Origin: CAZSVP01 sp964637185
GTDB taxonomy: Bacteria; Patescibacteriota; Saccharimonadia; CAILAD01; BJGX01
Length of the DNA: 64,000 nt
Assembly (NCBI GenBank): GCA_964637185.1
Contig: CAZWVB010000002.1
Span: 1 to 64,000, forward strand
Direction of reading: 5' to 3'
In this document: positions 34,915 through 43,867 of the stretch, one piece after another
How the letters are laid out: each line of letters begins with the position of its first letter
Position numbering within the stretch: the stretch's first letter is position 1
Made by a program: the position numbers and the translations under genes
The notes under the pieces: model-generated
What the model saw: only the letters and a program-made list of their open reading frames with translations
What the model was told of the DNA's origin: nothing
Database searches by the model: none

Positions 34915-35895
34915 CTAAAATTGTGATAGATACCTCAGATTGGGTCGCCAGAGTTGGCGAATATCATTGAGCCCATACCTAATAGCTGCAAAACGCTCAG
35001 GCCCCCAACCAAAGGCAAAACCACTGTATTTCTCAGGATCTATTCCCCCATTGTTCAACACTTGTGGGTGCACCATGCCAGCACCACCGAGTTCTAGCCA
35101 TTTTCCATTGTGCCAACCGTCAAATTCTACTGATGGCTCAGTGTACGGAAAGTAGTTGGCGCGAAATCTGATCTTAGCATCCTCCCCAAGTAGTCGCTGC
35201 ATTACTCTAGTCAATGTGCCTTTAAGATCAGACATACTTACACCCTCGCCCACTACGAGGCCTTCCACCTGATAAAACTCCCATGAGTGAGTAGCGTCTT
35301 CGTCTTCATTGCGAAATACCTTACCTGGTACTATTATTTTAAATGGCGGCTTGTTTTGCTCCATATATCTGACTTGCATACCTGATGTATGGGTGCGTGG
35401 CAGTAGATCTAGCTTGGGGGTATCTATGTAGAAGGTATCTTGCATATCACGAGCAGGATGATCAGGTGCAATATTCAAAGCCTCGAAGTTATACCAGTCA
35501 GTCTCGATTTCATTACTATCTACGATAGCAAACCCCAACTCTGTAAACACCTGATATGTCTCAGCAAGCATTTGAGTGGTTGGGTGTAGAGCGGCCTTGT
35601 TGTTTTCTATTTTACCTGGGGCTGATACGTCTATGGGGTCAAATTCCAAATCAGATTCGATATTTGCCAATCTAGCTTGAAACAACCCCTCCAGCTTTGA
35701 CTTGAGTTGATTGATTTGCGCACCTGCTACTGCGCGTTCACCCTGATCTGTCTTTTTTAGGTCTTTCAGGAGACGAGCCACCAAACCATCACTCCCGAGA
35801 TATTGGCTTTTTACATCCAAAAGCTCATTCTTAGTTGTGGCAGCATCGGCCTTACTTTTGGCCTTTCCTAGATCAGCTTCCCATTGTTTATTCAT
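34915..35895 (-). CDS. pheS: Phenylalanyl-tRNA synthetase alpha
   Basis: 326 residues, normal length. N-terminal coiled coil, then the class II catalytic core: LLPRTHTSGMQVRYM, motif 2 VFRNEDEDATHSWEFYQVEGLV, GGAGMVHPQVL, and motif 3 GFAFGWGPERFAAIRYG. Charges tRNA-Phe together with PheT, ten bases downstream. The start overlaps the stop of a small membrane protein by four bases. Confidence 0.97.
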   Translation of the reverse strand: MNKQWEADLGKAKSKADAATTKNELLDVKSQYLGSDGLVARLLKDLKKTDQGERAVAGAQINQLKSKLEGLFQARLANIESDLEFDPIDVSAPGKIENNKAALHPTTQMLAETYQVFTELGFAIVDSNEIETDWYNFEALNIAPDHPARDMQDTFYIDTPKLDLLPRTHTSGMQVRYMEQNKPPFKIIVPGKVFRNEDEDATHSWEFYQVEGLVVGEGVSMSDLKGTLTRVMQRLLGEDAKIRFRANYFPYTEPSVEFDGWHNGKWLELGGAGMVHPQVLNNGGIDPEKYSGFAFGWGPERFAAIRYGLNDIRQLWRPNLRYLSQF

Positions 35896-36287
35896 TGTTC
35901 TGTTTTGCTCCTTGTACGAAAATACAGTTCGATAATTACCACAGTCAAAATAAACAAAATCATATCACGAATAGTAAGACTCTTCAAACTCATCAATCCA
36001 ATAAGCAACGTCAAGCAAAGTGAGCTTAGCAACCCTACCCTCAAACCATCTTTCAAACATTGATTATGCTTTTCGCGCCAGGTTTGTTTTCTCATACGCC
36101 AAATGTAAAAAATCATGCTAATTAGTGAAGCCGCAAATACAAAAAAGAATAGAAACCAAATAGTTACACCAACTGGTCCAAGCTGTTTTGGTGAGGTTGC
36201 ACCAATCAAATAGCCCAGAACTGCTCCAGTAATCGTTACCACTATCAGCTGTATTATCATAGGTAGCCAAATAGATCGATTCTTCAT
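35892..36287 (-). CDS. Four-helix membrane protein, unknown
   Basis: 131 residues from the ATG at 36287; the frame continues upstream to 36365 but the internal start is favoured because GATAAT with an upstream TG ends seven bases before it. Four hydrophobic helices with a basic WRMRKQTWREKHNQ loop in the middle and a cytoplasmic RTRSKTEQ tail. I do not recognise the family. It heads the pheS-pheT unit, overlapping pheS by four bases, so it shares expression with the synthetase; no functional link is evident. Confidence 0.7.
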   Translation of the reverse strand: MKNRSIWLPMIIQLIVVTITGAVLGYLIGATSPKQLGPVGVTIWFLFFFVFAASLISMIFYIWRMRKQTWREKHNQCLKDGLRVGLLSSLCLTLLIGLMSLKSLTIRDMILFILTVVIIELYFRTRSKTEQ

Positions 36288-36514
36288 AACTACAATTATC
36301 TCACGATTTTGATAAGGTTTGTATATCTTGACGTAGCAACATTCAGCTGTGGATATGTCGAACACACATATTATTTAAATAAAAGGTGCAGTATATCGTA
36401 CACAAAGATTGTTCTAAATGCGTGAACAACATATTTATATCGTCAGCGTAATATCATTTCAGTGCATACACATTATTTTTGTTATCTAGCTGTAACACTA
36501 ATGTCACAATCTCC

Positions 36515-37012
36515 AAACAAAAAACCACCCGTTTGGGTGGTTTCTAATAAATACTTGGTTACGGGCCGACGCATCCACTCTTTATAGATGTTATGAAACA
36601 ACATTAGCGGGCATCGGCCCGGAGCATGACTCTCAATCAGAGATCGAAAGTCATAGAGAGGTCGGTCGTTCTATTTCACTTGTATGTAATACCCTCCTGG
36701 CGTTAAGTGTTGTAGATCATCCGACTGGCTTCCCAACCATTCGTTTGGCAGCCAGCCAGATCTCGCGCCCCGAAACATCGAGACGCAAGTACTGGCCAGC
36801 TCCGGCAGAATGGAAAAAAGCGAGTGCTTATTTTGGTCCAAGGCAAAAGCACTACCACTCCTAGAACAGTAGGGAAAATTCGGCGCTAAAAACAAGGGGG
36901 CTGTTCTTAGTGCCGAAGTTACCCTACTGTACACTCAACAGCTTTGTAGTTCAGCTGTTATTTTTTGTTGGCTGCAAGCAAGTTTTGTTTTTGTTTTTAA
37001 TGAGCTACGTTT
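36515..37012 (-). ncRNA. Large structured non-coding RNA, about 500 nt, unknown class
   Basis: A 730-base gene-free gap contains a consensus promoter, a strong terminator 500 nt later, and GC-rich sequence between them with many long complementary arms: 36866-36874 with 36922-36930 continuing inwards through TTCGGC/GCCGAA and a 9-bp inner stem; 36563-36569 with 36614-36620 (GGGCCGA/TCGGCCC); 36626-36634 with 36646-36654; and an 8-bp arm GCGTCTCG/CGGGGCGC with G-U pairs near 36770-36790. The 5' end has an A/C-rich single-stranded leader (AAAAACAAAAACAAA). Conserved cores of RNase P RNA, 6S, SRP RNA, and group I or II introns are not seen. An 87-codon frame inside it has no start signals. It could also be a leader, but the terminator cuts it off from the next gene. 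Confidence 0.7.
36516..36543 (-). terminator. Intrinsic terminator of the large RNA
   Basis: Minus strand: AAACCACCC, loop AAAC, GGGTGGTTT followed by a T run. A 9-bp stem; strong. Confidence 0.85.
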
Positions 37013-37018
37013 AAAGAT

Positions 37019-37047
37019 AGTATAGCATAGTGCTTATGCTTAGTCAA
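37019..37047 (-). promoter_or_regulatory. Promoter of the large RNA
   Basis: Minus strand: TTGACT (37042-37047), 17-nt spacer, TATACT (37019-37024); start expected near 37012. As strong as the rRNA promoter in this window, implying abundant RNA. Confidence 0.8.
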
Positions 37048-37099
37048 CTACTTTTGATGTATTTTATTACTTTTACTCGAGAGAAAACTGGTGACTTTT

Positions 37100-38080
37100 T
37101 TACAACAAACCAATCTTTTCTTTTACTTCTGCAAGTTTTGGATTGGCTATGGCAGATGCTTTGCGGGCTCCGTCAGCAATAATTGACTTCAACTTTTCCT
37201 CATTACTCATAAGTTCTCTAAATCTTTTCTGCAAAGGCATTAATTCACCTATTAGTGTTTGGGCGAGGTCTTTTTTGAAGTCCCCATAACCTTTGCCTGC
37301 GTATTTCTTCTCAATTTCTATCACATCGACTTTTGTTATTGCTGAGTATATCTGTAATAAATTTGTCAGGGCTGGCTTGTCATCGCTTGACTGTACCTCA
37401 GCTCCAGAATCAGTCATAGCTTGTTTAACCTTTGTTGATATTTGATCTTCGCTGTCGAGCAACAGTATACTTCCAGATGATTCTTCACTCTTACTCATTT
37501 TGCGGTTTGGGTCTTGCAAGCTCATTATCCTAGCTCCCACTTCTCTTACCAAAGGACGCGGGACTACGAATGTTTTTCCATATAGGTTGTTAAACCTATC
37601 AGCAACATCTCGTGCCAGCTCAACATGCTGCTTCTGATCCTCCCCTGTTGGCACAAAATCAGCACTGTAAAGCAATATATCTGAGGCCATTAGTATTGGG
37701 TAGGTAAATAAGGCCACTATCTGTCCAGCGTCTCCATTACGGCTGCTTTTATCTTTATACTGAGTCTGCCTAGATAGCTCACCCATAGTGACGTAATTGT
37801 TTAATATCCAGCAAAGTTCGGCATGAGCAGTTACATCAGACTGTACAAACAGTATACTTTTGTCAGTATCGATGCCCGCTGCAATCAACCATGCAACATT
37901 CGCAAGTGTCTCCCTTCTCAATCGCTCTGGATTTGGGCGAACATTCAAAGAGTGTAGATCTGGAACAAAGTAAATTGTTTCGCCTTCTTGCTGGTATTCT
38001 ACCCACGGCTTAATAGCACCTAGGTAGTTGCCGATATGAAGATTCCCAGTAGCTTGTATACCCGAATAGTAACGTTTCAT
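37100..38080 (-). CDS. trpS: Tryptophanyl-tRNA synthetase
   Basis: 326 residues, class I synthetase. HIGH-type TGNLHIGNYLG near residue 12, VQSDVTAHAELCW, GEDQKQHVELARDVADRFN, and the KMSKS signature in DPNRKMSKSEESSG near 195. TATAAT ends eight bases before the ATG with no ribosome binding site, so translation is probably leaderless. The large RNA begins about 90 bases downstream with its own promoter. Confidence 0.97.
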   Translation of the reverse strand: MKRYYSGIQATGNLHIGNYLGAIKPWVEYQQEGETIYFVPDLHSLNVRPNPERLRRETLANVAWLIAAGIDTDKSILFVQSDVTAHAELCWILNNYVTMGELSRQTQYKDKSSRNGDAGQIVALFTYPILMASDILLYSADFVPTGEDQKQHVELARDVADRFNNLYGKTFVVPRPLVREVGARIMSLQDPNRKMSKSEESSGSILLLDSEDQISTKVKQAMTDSGAEVQSSDDKPALTNLLQIYSAITKVDVIEIEKKYAGKGYGDFKKDLAQTLIGELMPLQKRFRELMSNEEKLKSIIADGARKASAIANPKLAEVKEKIGLL

Positions 38081-38096
38081 ATCAATACATTATACA

Positions 38097-39170
38097 CTAG
38101 TCATCTAACTGCGGCTTATCCAACACGATCTGTTCGACCGACTCCTCGCTGGTAGCAATTTTGACCACATCTTTGTCCACTTTCTTAAGCTCTTTGTGGG
38201 CGTTATTATAATGATTTACCGTAGTACCCAGCGAATTGCCCAGTTTTTGCATGTATTGGTCGTAGTTGGCCAAATGTTTACCAAGCTGCCCCACTCTCAA
38301 CTGGATCTCCTTAGCCTGCTCCTCGATCTGTAAGCTGCGCAAACCCTGCAACACAGTCTGTAAATAAGCCATAAACGAGGTAGGTGACACAATTATCACG
38401 TGCTTGTCGCGAAATGCATACTCTATAAGATCCTGTGAGCTAGTTTGCATACTCCCCACCTTGTTTATCAATAGATCATAATAAATAGCTTCTGAGGGAA
38501 TAAACATAAAAGCAAAATCCATAGTACTCTCGCTAGGCCTGATATATTTACTTGTTTCATCAATCCTAGTCTTAAGATCGGTTTTAAATTGCTTGACTAG
38601 TAGCTCTCGACGACTTTTATCACTTTCTTCGATCACTCTGTTGTAATTTTCCAAACTAAACTTCGAATCCACTGGTAGTATCTTGCCTTTTTCCAGCTTT
38701 ATCACCGCGTCCACTGTTTCACCATCCCGAAACTTGTATTGCAAAGCATACCTATCTGGTGGAAGAACATTTTTGAGCACTGTATCAAGATAATACTCTC
38801 CCAATACACCGCGCTGCTTTGGATTTTGTAGTACGTTTTGCAACGTTTTGAGCTCGTCGGCAACATCTACTACCCTGCGATTGGTCTCATCAAGCTTGGT
38901 AAGGCGCTCCGTTACGTCGGCTATCAATCTAGCTGATTGGCCTATCTGCCTTTGCAGGTTGGCCTGCATAGCCTCACTATTACGGTCGAGCCTGTCACTT
39001 ACCTGAGAGTGAGTTTGATTTAGGGCATTTTGAATGCCCTGCAGATCAGCCTTGAGCAGCTGTAGACTATCACCACCAATTTGGGTAGTGGGCTTCTTGT
39101 ATATCAGGTAGATGATGATTCCAAACCCACCTAGTAACACCAAAATAAGTAATACCAATAGTGTATTCAT
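38097..39170 (-). CDS. rmuC: RmuC-family protein
   Basis: 357 residues. N-terminal helix (4-24), a long coiled coil with repeated QIGQSARLIADVTERL-type text, then the RmuC nuclease-like core (VLGEYYLDTVLKNVLPPD, LPVDSKFSLENY, DFAFMFIPSEAIYY). Family members limit DNA inversions and are PD-(D/E)xK-related. TATAAT ends seven bases before the ATG, so the mRNA appears leaderless. It lies between pheA and trpS, each with its own promoter. Confidence 0.93.
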   Translation of the reverse strand: MNTLLVLLILVLLGGFGIIIYLIYKKPTTQIGGDSLQLLKADLQGIQNALNQTHSQVSDRLDRNSEAMQANLQRQIGQSARLIADVTERLTKLDETNRRVVDVADELKTLQNVLQNPKQRGVLGEYYLDTVLKNVLPPDRYALQYKFRDGETVDAVIKLEKGKILPVDSKFSLENYNRVIEESDKSRRELLVKQFKTDLKTRIDETSKYIRPSESTMDFAFMFIPSEAIYYDLLINKVGSMQTSSQDLIEYAFRDKHVIIVSPTSFMAYLQTVLQGLRSLQIEEQAKEIQLRVGQLGKHLANYDQYMQKLGNSLGTTVNHYNNAHKELKKVDKDVVKIATSEESVEQIVLDKPQLDD

Positions 39171-39215
39171 AGTTATTATTATAATCTATGATGCTTTACG
39201 AACACAATACGAAAT

Positions 39216-40058
39216 CTAATCTTCTACAACTCTACCTTTTGGATAGCTACCCAGCACAATTAGCTCATCTGCCATATCATATACTTCTCCCAGTAACTGG
39301 TAGATGCCGGGCTGATCTATCCCGGCCTCAAAATCTATGTAGAAATAGTAATGCCATATTCTGCCGATATGAGGACGTGACTCAAGTTTGCTTAGATTGA
39401 TATTGCGTTTTGCAAATACACCCAGCAGATTATACAGCGCTCCAGGTTTGTCCTTGAGTGTTAGTACGATGCTAGTTTTATTGGCACCATCGACAGGTTT
39501 ATTCGACTTATTTAGTACTATAAATCTAGTGTAGTTTTGATTGTTAGCCTCGATATGATCAGCCAGCACTGACATGCCATGCAGATGAGCCGCTGCCTCG
39601 GAGCCTATCGCTGCCTGCGACTTGTCTCCAGCTTGAGATACAAACTCAACACTTTCGGCAGTATCATTGCGCTCAAACAACTCAGCTTGGGGTAGTTTCT
39701 CATGTAGATAGCTCTGTGCCTCAGATAGCGCTACAGGGTGCGAATAGACTCTATTAATATCTTTGAGATTCACACCTTCAAATCCGATCAGTTTCAGCTC
39801 AATTTGCATGTACAGCTCAGCCACGATATTCAATTTACTTTTGCGCAACAGATCATATACTTCTGTAATACTACCTGCCAATGAGTTTTCGATTGCTACG
39901 ATTGCATAATCAGCTTTGTTGGTGGATAGCGCATCAAAAGTCTCTGGAAACCATTCACATGGCACCAAACCAATGTCTTTTCCAAATATAGTATGCGTCG
40001 CTAGAGCATGGTAAGACCCTTCTTGGCCTTGTATAGCGACTCGTTTTGGTACTGCCAT
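39216..40058 (-). CDS. pheA: Prephenate dehydratase with ACT domain
   Basis: About 280 residues from the ATG at 40058 (a TTG three codons earlier is less likely, since TATAAT ends eight bases before the ATG). PDT domain: VAIQGQEGSYHA, VAIENSLAGSITEVYDLL, the catalytic-type NYTRFIVL. ACT domain: KPGALYNLLGVFAKRNINLSKLESRP, including the ESRP phenylalanine-binding motif. Converts prephenate to phenylpyruvate, feedback-regulated by Phe. Odd because no other aromatic pathway gene is nearby and CPR genomes generally lack the pathway; it may use imported or host-derived prephenate, or act on something else. Confidence 0.93.
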   Translation of the reverse strand: MAVPKRVAIQGQEGSYHALATHTIFGKDIGLVPCEWFPETFDALSTNKADYAIVAIENSLAGSITEVYDLLRKSKLNIVAELYMQIELKLIGFEGVNLKDINRVYSHPVALSEAQSYLHEKLPQAELFERNDTAESVEFVSQAGDKSQAAIGSEAAAHLHGMSVLADHIEANNQNYTRFIVLNKSNKPVDGANKTSIVLTLKDKPGALYNLLGVFAKRNINLSKLESRPHIGRIWHYYFYIDFEAGIDQPGIYQLLGEVYDMADELIVLGSYPKGRVVED

Positions 40059-40092
40059 GACTGGCAATTATAGCGCAAATATATCTGTTGGG

Positions 40093-40422
40093 CTAGAGAT
40101 CTTTAATAGCGCGTCGCAAGGCCTGGATCAGAGCAACCACTAGCAATACAAAAAACGCCACAAACAGTGCATACTGTAGATATATCATCAACAACAGCAG
40201 CAAGCCATCTGGCGAGGTTTCACCAGGAAAGAATATCCAATATACAACTGTTTTAATAAGTTGGCTTAATAGCAAGACAGAAAATGCCATCAGAACATAG
40301 TGTATGGGCTTAAATCGCCCCGTAGCAGCAACTGATTCAGTAATTTTCTGGTAACACACTGGCTGGGGCATGTTTTTCACTGCCAACTTTTTTGGGGTTT
40401 TTACATTCCTAGTTGATTTCAT
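40093..40422 (-). CDS. Small membrane protein, unknown
   Basis: 109 residues; not recognised. Basic N terminus of about 38 residues, then two helices (about 41-62 and 75-100) separated by a short FPGETSPDG loop, ending LRRAIKDL. GATAAT ends eight bases before the ATG and there is no ribosome binding site. It lies 35 bases upstream of pheA, in the same direction. Confidence 0.65.
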   Translation of the reverse strand: MKSTRNVKTPKKLAVKNMPQPVCYQKITESVAATGRFKPIHYVLMAFSVLLLSQLIKTVVYWIFFPGETSPDGLLLLLMIYLQYALFVAFFVLLVVALIQALRRAIKDL

Positions 40423-40546
40423 GTCGATATATTATCATATATACATAGTTTTGTCAATACTGTAAATATGTTGTTCAAGTAGAATATTTTTATACTTATG
40501 CTTATATAAAGGCTCTATGGAGGATAGATTTACTTTGCAATTATAA

Positions 40547-41017
40547 TCACCATATTGCCCATCGCACTTGAGTACGCTTCCTGAGCTGTGGAGCCATGCC
40601 ATGCTTTTCTAGTATGCTAGGCCAATATTGCTTGAGCCATTTACGTTGTTTGTGGTACAGATCTTCAAGACCACGTTCAGCAAACTCAGCTCTTATCACG
40701 CCACCGCTGTGAGGATGTTTGTATTTTTGGCCATGAGGAGAGTTGAAACCATGAGCATAGTGAGATAGCTCATGAAATATTGTTGCTTCTACTACAAACT
40801 CAGGTACTTCTAGGTCTTGGTAAATTGGGTTGATGGTAATTATGCTTGATACGTTATCCTTGGGATCAATTTTGATAGACCCAAGTCGCCACTTGGCTCG
40901 TCTACCGTAGCAGATCTTGACGTCATTCTTTTGCTCGATTTCCGGAAAATACTTATACCAGATATTGGCCAAGCAGTTTTCGAGCCACTCATCATCTCGA
41001 TAAGATTTAACTACCAC
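40547..41017 (-). CDS. SprT-like zinc metalloprotease-type protein
   Basis: 156 residues starting at GTG with GGGG upstream, overlapping the helicase stop by seven bases. HELSHYAHGF near residue 83 is an HExxH zinc site, and a later conserved region with HGQKYKHPHSGGV supplies further ligands. The compact alpha-beta frame resembles SprT/Spartan-like domains. Related proteins cleave DNA-protein crosslinks, and its coupling to a helicase-nuclease supports a repair role, but that is inference. No signal peptide. Confidence 0.75.
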   Translation of the reverse strand: MVVKSYRDDEWLENCLANIWYKYFPEIEQKNDVKICYGRRAKWRLGSIKIDPKDNVSSIITINPIYQDLEVPEFVVEATIFHELSHYAHGFNSPHGQKYKHPHSGGVIRAEFAERGLEDLYHKQRKWLKQYWPSILEKHGMAPQLRKRTQVRWAIW

Positions 41018-43824
41018 TTTATCCCCTTCATAGTAAGATTATTGCGAAAATCACCTGAGCGGATTTGATCTATCATCTTGGTAATTTTGGCAGTGGTTTT
41101 ATGTGCGTCAGGTGGAGCTATTGAAGCCACTATCTGGTTTTCTACAAATGATAGGCTAAGACTCTCTATTGGTTTGGTATTAAGTTGCTGCCAAGCAAGT
41201 GAATATAGGTACAACTGCAAACTATTTCTTACCTTTTGATCGGCGCTTTTTTGGTTACTAACTGTGCCTGTCTTAAAGTCACGAATCTCTATGCCTTCAC
41301 CATTCTCTAGTATCAAATCATATCTACCTGATATGATTACCTTCTGTTGTTCTAGCTTAAGAGCAAACGGTTTTTCAACATATAGAGGCGTCTCAGGGAT
41401 GTTTTTGTGATCATGATAGTATTGCGCTATCACTTTGTGACCTTGTTTGAAACGATCTTTCTCGTGTTGCAAGGACACGAAACCCTCGCTCCGCCAAGCG
41501 GCGTCAAATGCGGCGTACATAGGTTTGAGAAGTGGTTTTTTGCCATTTAAGAGTCCTTGGTAGTAAACTTCAAGCGCGGCATGAACTGCCGAACCATAAA
41601 CCAGACTGTGAAAAGGCCCTTTGGGCATAGAAAGTACCTCAAAATACCAAAAATCAGCTGGTGAACGTTCAAAACTAACCAATTGATTGACGGTTAGACG
41701 CAAATAGCCATCGCCATCTATCATGTTGCGAAGTGGGTCGTACTCGGTTCTTTCAACCGTATGAAAACTACTGAGTATTTCACTCGGCTGCTGATCAGTG
41801 CTGGATTTCAAGGCTGGCTCCTCGCCAAGAGCCTCGGCTATAAACCGAGATGGCTTTCGCAGCATTTTGCCACCATGGTTTTGTGCCCAACTCAGGTACA
41901 AACCACTCTTCGCACGCGTCATAGCGACGTACATAAGACGTCTTTCCTCATGGATATGCCAATCGATCGAAGGCTCATCACTGGACTCGAATAATCCATC
42001 TGGCATACGTATCATATCAGATCGTCTTTGTGCTGGAAAAACTCTAGAGATCAGGTTTGGGATAAACACATGATCAAATTCTAGGCCCTTGGCACGATGT
42101 ACAGTCAATATATTGACGGCATCGATGTCCAGTGGTGATTGCTCAACCTCAATTGAACCCTCAGAATAAACAATTTGTTGTAGATAAGTCCACAAACTAT
42201 ACATATTATGGTCCAAAGTAACGTTTTCATAGTCTCTAATAAAGCCAAAAAACGCTGCAATATTCTGCAGCTTGTTGGCCGCAAGATTGTCACTGGCCGA
42301 TTGGCTATAAAGCTTTTTTAGATAGCCGCTACGTTCAAAGTAACGATAAAGTAGCTCGCCTGCACGCAGTTCTTTGGCCTCTGATAGATACTCCAATAGT
42401 TGCCCCACCACGACATACAATGCCAAATCAGGATTATTAGAAATGTAGCCCGCAAGGCTTAGGTGTGATCTTGCAGCACCGGCGGCAGCAGCTGAGATCT
42501 CAATTTGGCTCAGATCATACATTTCTGAGCTCAATAGCCCAAATAAGGCCTGCGAGTCCCCTTGATCTGCTATCCAACGCACGAAATACAGCAGATTTTG
42601 CACCTCCTCGAGCTCAAACAGCTTTTTGCTCTCGGCCAGTTGGTAAGGTATAGCCCATCTAGACAGGGTATGAGCAATGTCACTGGCCTGATTGTTCTTT
42701 CGTAGTAAAATCGCCATATCCTGATAATCAACACCCTGGTCGTGCAGTTGTTTTATCTTTTGCGCCAGCCAATCGAGTTCGGCCTGATAAGTCCCAAATG
42801 ACAAGCCAATTGGTTTTTTGCCCACCTTGGTAGCCACGAGATGCTTATTGATCTTTTCCGTCATCTCGAGACGATACGGATTGTTGTGACCAATGAGCTG
42901 ATAACTAGCATCCAGTATTCTTTGACCTGTGCGGTAATTCTTAACCAGTGCTACTACCTTAGCGTCAGCAAAAACATCAGTAAATCGAAGAATATTGCTG
43001 ATATTGGCTCCACGAAATTGGTAGATTGATTGATCATCATCACCTACTACCATCAGATTATGATGTTTTCTACACAATAGCTCCAATATCTGAGCCTGCA
43101 CGAAGTTGGTATCCTGATATTCATCGACCATCACATAACGGTATTGTTGTTGGACGTGTTCGAGCACGGAAGGTCTTGCCTCAAGCAACAGTAGCGTCTT
43201 ACATAACAAGTCACCATAATCCATCAAACCATTTTGGCTACAGTAGTCTTGATATGCAGTGTAAATCTTTACCAACTCCTCCAAACGTAATTTTTCCTGG
43301 AGATCATCGATTTTTTTGGCCTGGATGAAGCTTTTGAATTGCTGGGGCAAAATATTCTCATCTTTCAGACGAGACATGAACTGCACAATACCACGCAAGA
43401 AGCCAGTAGGATTGCCTAACGGTCGATAATACTCCAAGCCAAGACCATCAATTACGTTGTTGAGTACCACCTGTTGCTGCGCGCTTGATAATACCTGATA
43501 TTCCGGATCCAAACCAATCTCAACACCATATTGGCGCAACAAATGCTCGCCAAAACTGTGAAAAGTAGATATCTCAGTCTCAAGCTCTGTCAATCTCAGC
43601 AAGGACTCGACCCTAGAAGACATCTCGCGCGCTGCCTTATCTGTAAAAGTCATGGCCAGTATCTCACTTGGCTTGGCAGCGGCTGAGCGAATTAAATTAG
43701 CTATCCTAGCCGCTATTACGCTTGTCTTACCTGTGCCTGCACCTGCCACTACCAACATAGGTCCATCAACGTGTTGAACCACCTGCTGCTGCTCAGAATT
43801 TAGTCTTATGCCGCGCTCTCCCAT
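41011..43824 (-). CDS. UvrD/PcrA-like helicase with RecB-type nuclease domain
   Basis: About 937 residues from the ATG at 43824 (MGERGIRLNSEQ); the frame's earlier start lacks signals. SF1A motifs: Walker A VVAGAGTGKTSV, motif Ia FTDKAAREMSSRV, DEYQDTNFVQAQ, GDDDQSIYQFRGA, VKNYRT, LTVHRAKGLEFDHVF, YVAMTRA. The last 250 residues carry a PD-(D/E)xK nuclease signature: GRYDLIL, IEIRDFKTG, QLYLYSLAW. The combination is AddA-like but in a UvrD-sized frame and is common as ATP-dependent helicase-nuclease. Likely DNA repair. TATACT lies ten bases before the start. Confidence 0.93.
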   Translation of the reverse strand: MGERGIRLNSEQQQVVQHVDGPMLVVAGAGTGKTSVIAARIANLIRSAAAKPSEILAMTFTDKAAREMSSRVESLLRLTELETEISTFHSFGEHLLRQYGVEIGLDPEYQVLSSAQQQVVLNNVIDGLGLEYYRPLGNPTGFLRGIVQFMSRLKDENILPQQFKSFIQAKKIDDLQEKLRLEELVKIYTAYQDYCSQNGLMDYGDLLCKTLLLLEARPSVLEHVQQQYRYVMVDEYQDTNFVQAQILELLCRKHHNLMVVGDDDQSIYQFRGANISNILRFTDVFADAKVVALVKNYRTGQRILDASYQLIGHNNPYRLEMTEKINKHLVATKVGKKPIGLSFGTYQAELDWLAQKIKQLHDQGVDYQDMAILLRKNNQASDIAHTLSRWAIPYQLAESKKLFELEEVQNLLYFVRWIADQGDSQALFGLLSSEMYDLSQIEISAAAAGAARSHLSLAGYISNNPDLALYVVVGQLLEYLSEAKELRAGELLYRYFERSGYLKKLYSQSASDNLAANKLQNIAAFFGFIRDYENVTLDHNMYSLWTYLQQIVYSEGSIEVEQSPLDIDAVNILTVHRAKGLEFDHVFIPNLISRVFPAQRRSDMIRMPDGLFESSDEPSIDWHIHEERRLMYVAMTRAKSGLYLSWAQNHGGKMLRKPSRFIAEALGEEPALKSSTDQQPSEILSSFHTVERTEYDPLRNMIDGDGYLRLTVNQLVSFERSPADFWYFEVLSMPKGPFHSLVYGSAVHAALEVYYQGLLNGKKPLLKPMYAAFDAAWRSEGFVSLQHEKDRFKQGHKVIAQYYHDHKNIPETPLYVEKPFALKLEQQKVIISGRYDLILENGEGIEIRDFKTGTVSNQKSADQKVRNSLQLYLYSLAWQQLNTKPIESLSLSFVENQIVASIAPPDAHKTTAKITKMIDQIRSGDFRNNLTMKGIKW

Positions 43825-43867
43825 AGCTACTTCAAGTATAGCTAGGTTTGGCAATATTACCAATCAA

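Noticed and set aside
36671..36934. 87-codon reading frame inside the large RNA
   Set aside because: No ribosome binding site, Cys/Pro/Ser-rich random-looking text, and it crosses the long hairpin arms; it is explained by RNA structure.
36515..37012. Identification of the large RNA as RNase P RNA
   Set aside because: The invariant GAGGAAAGTCC and ACAGAAA-type cores are not present on either strand.
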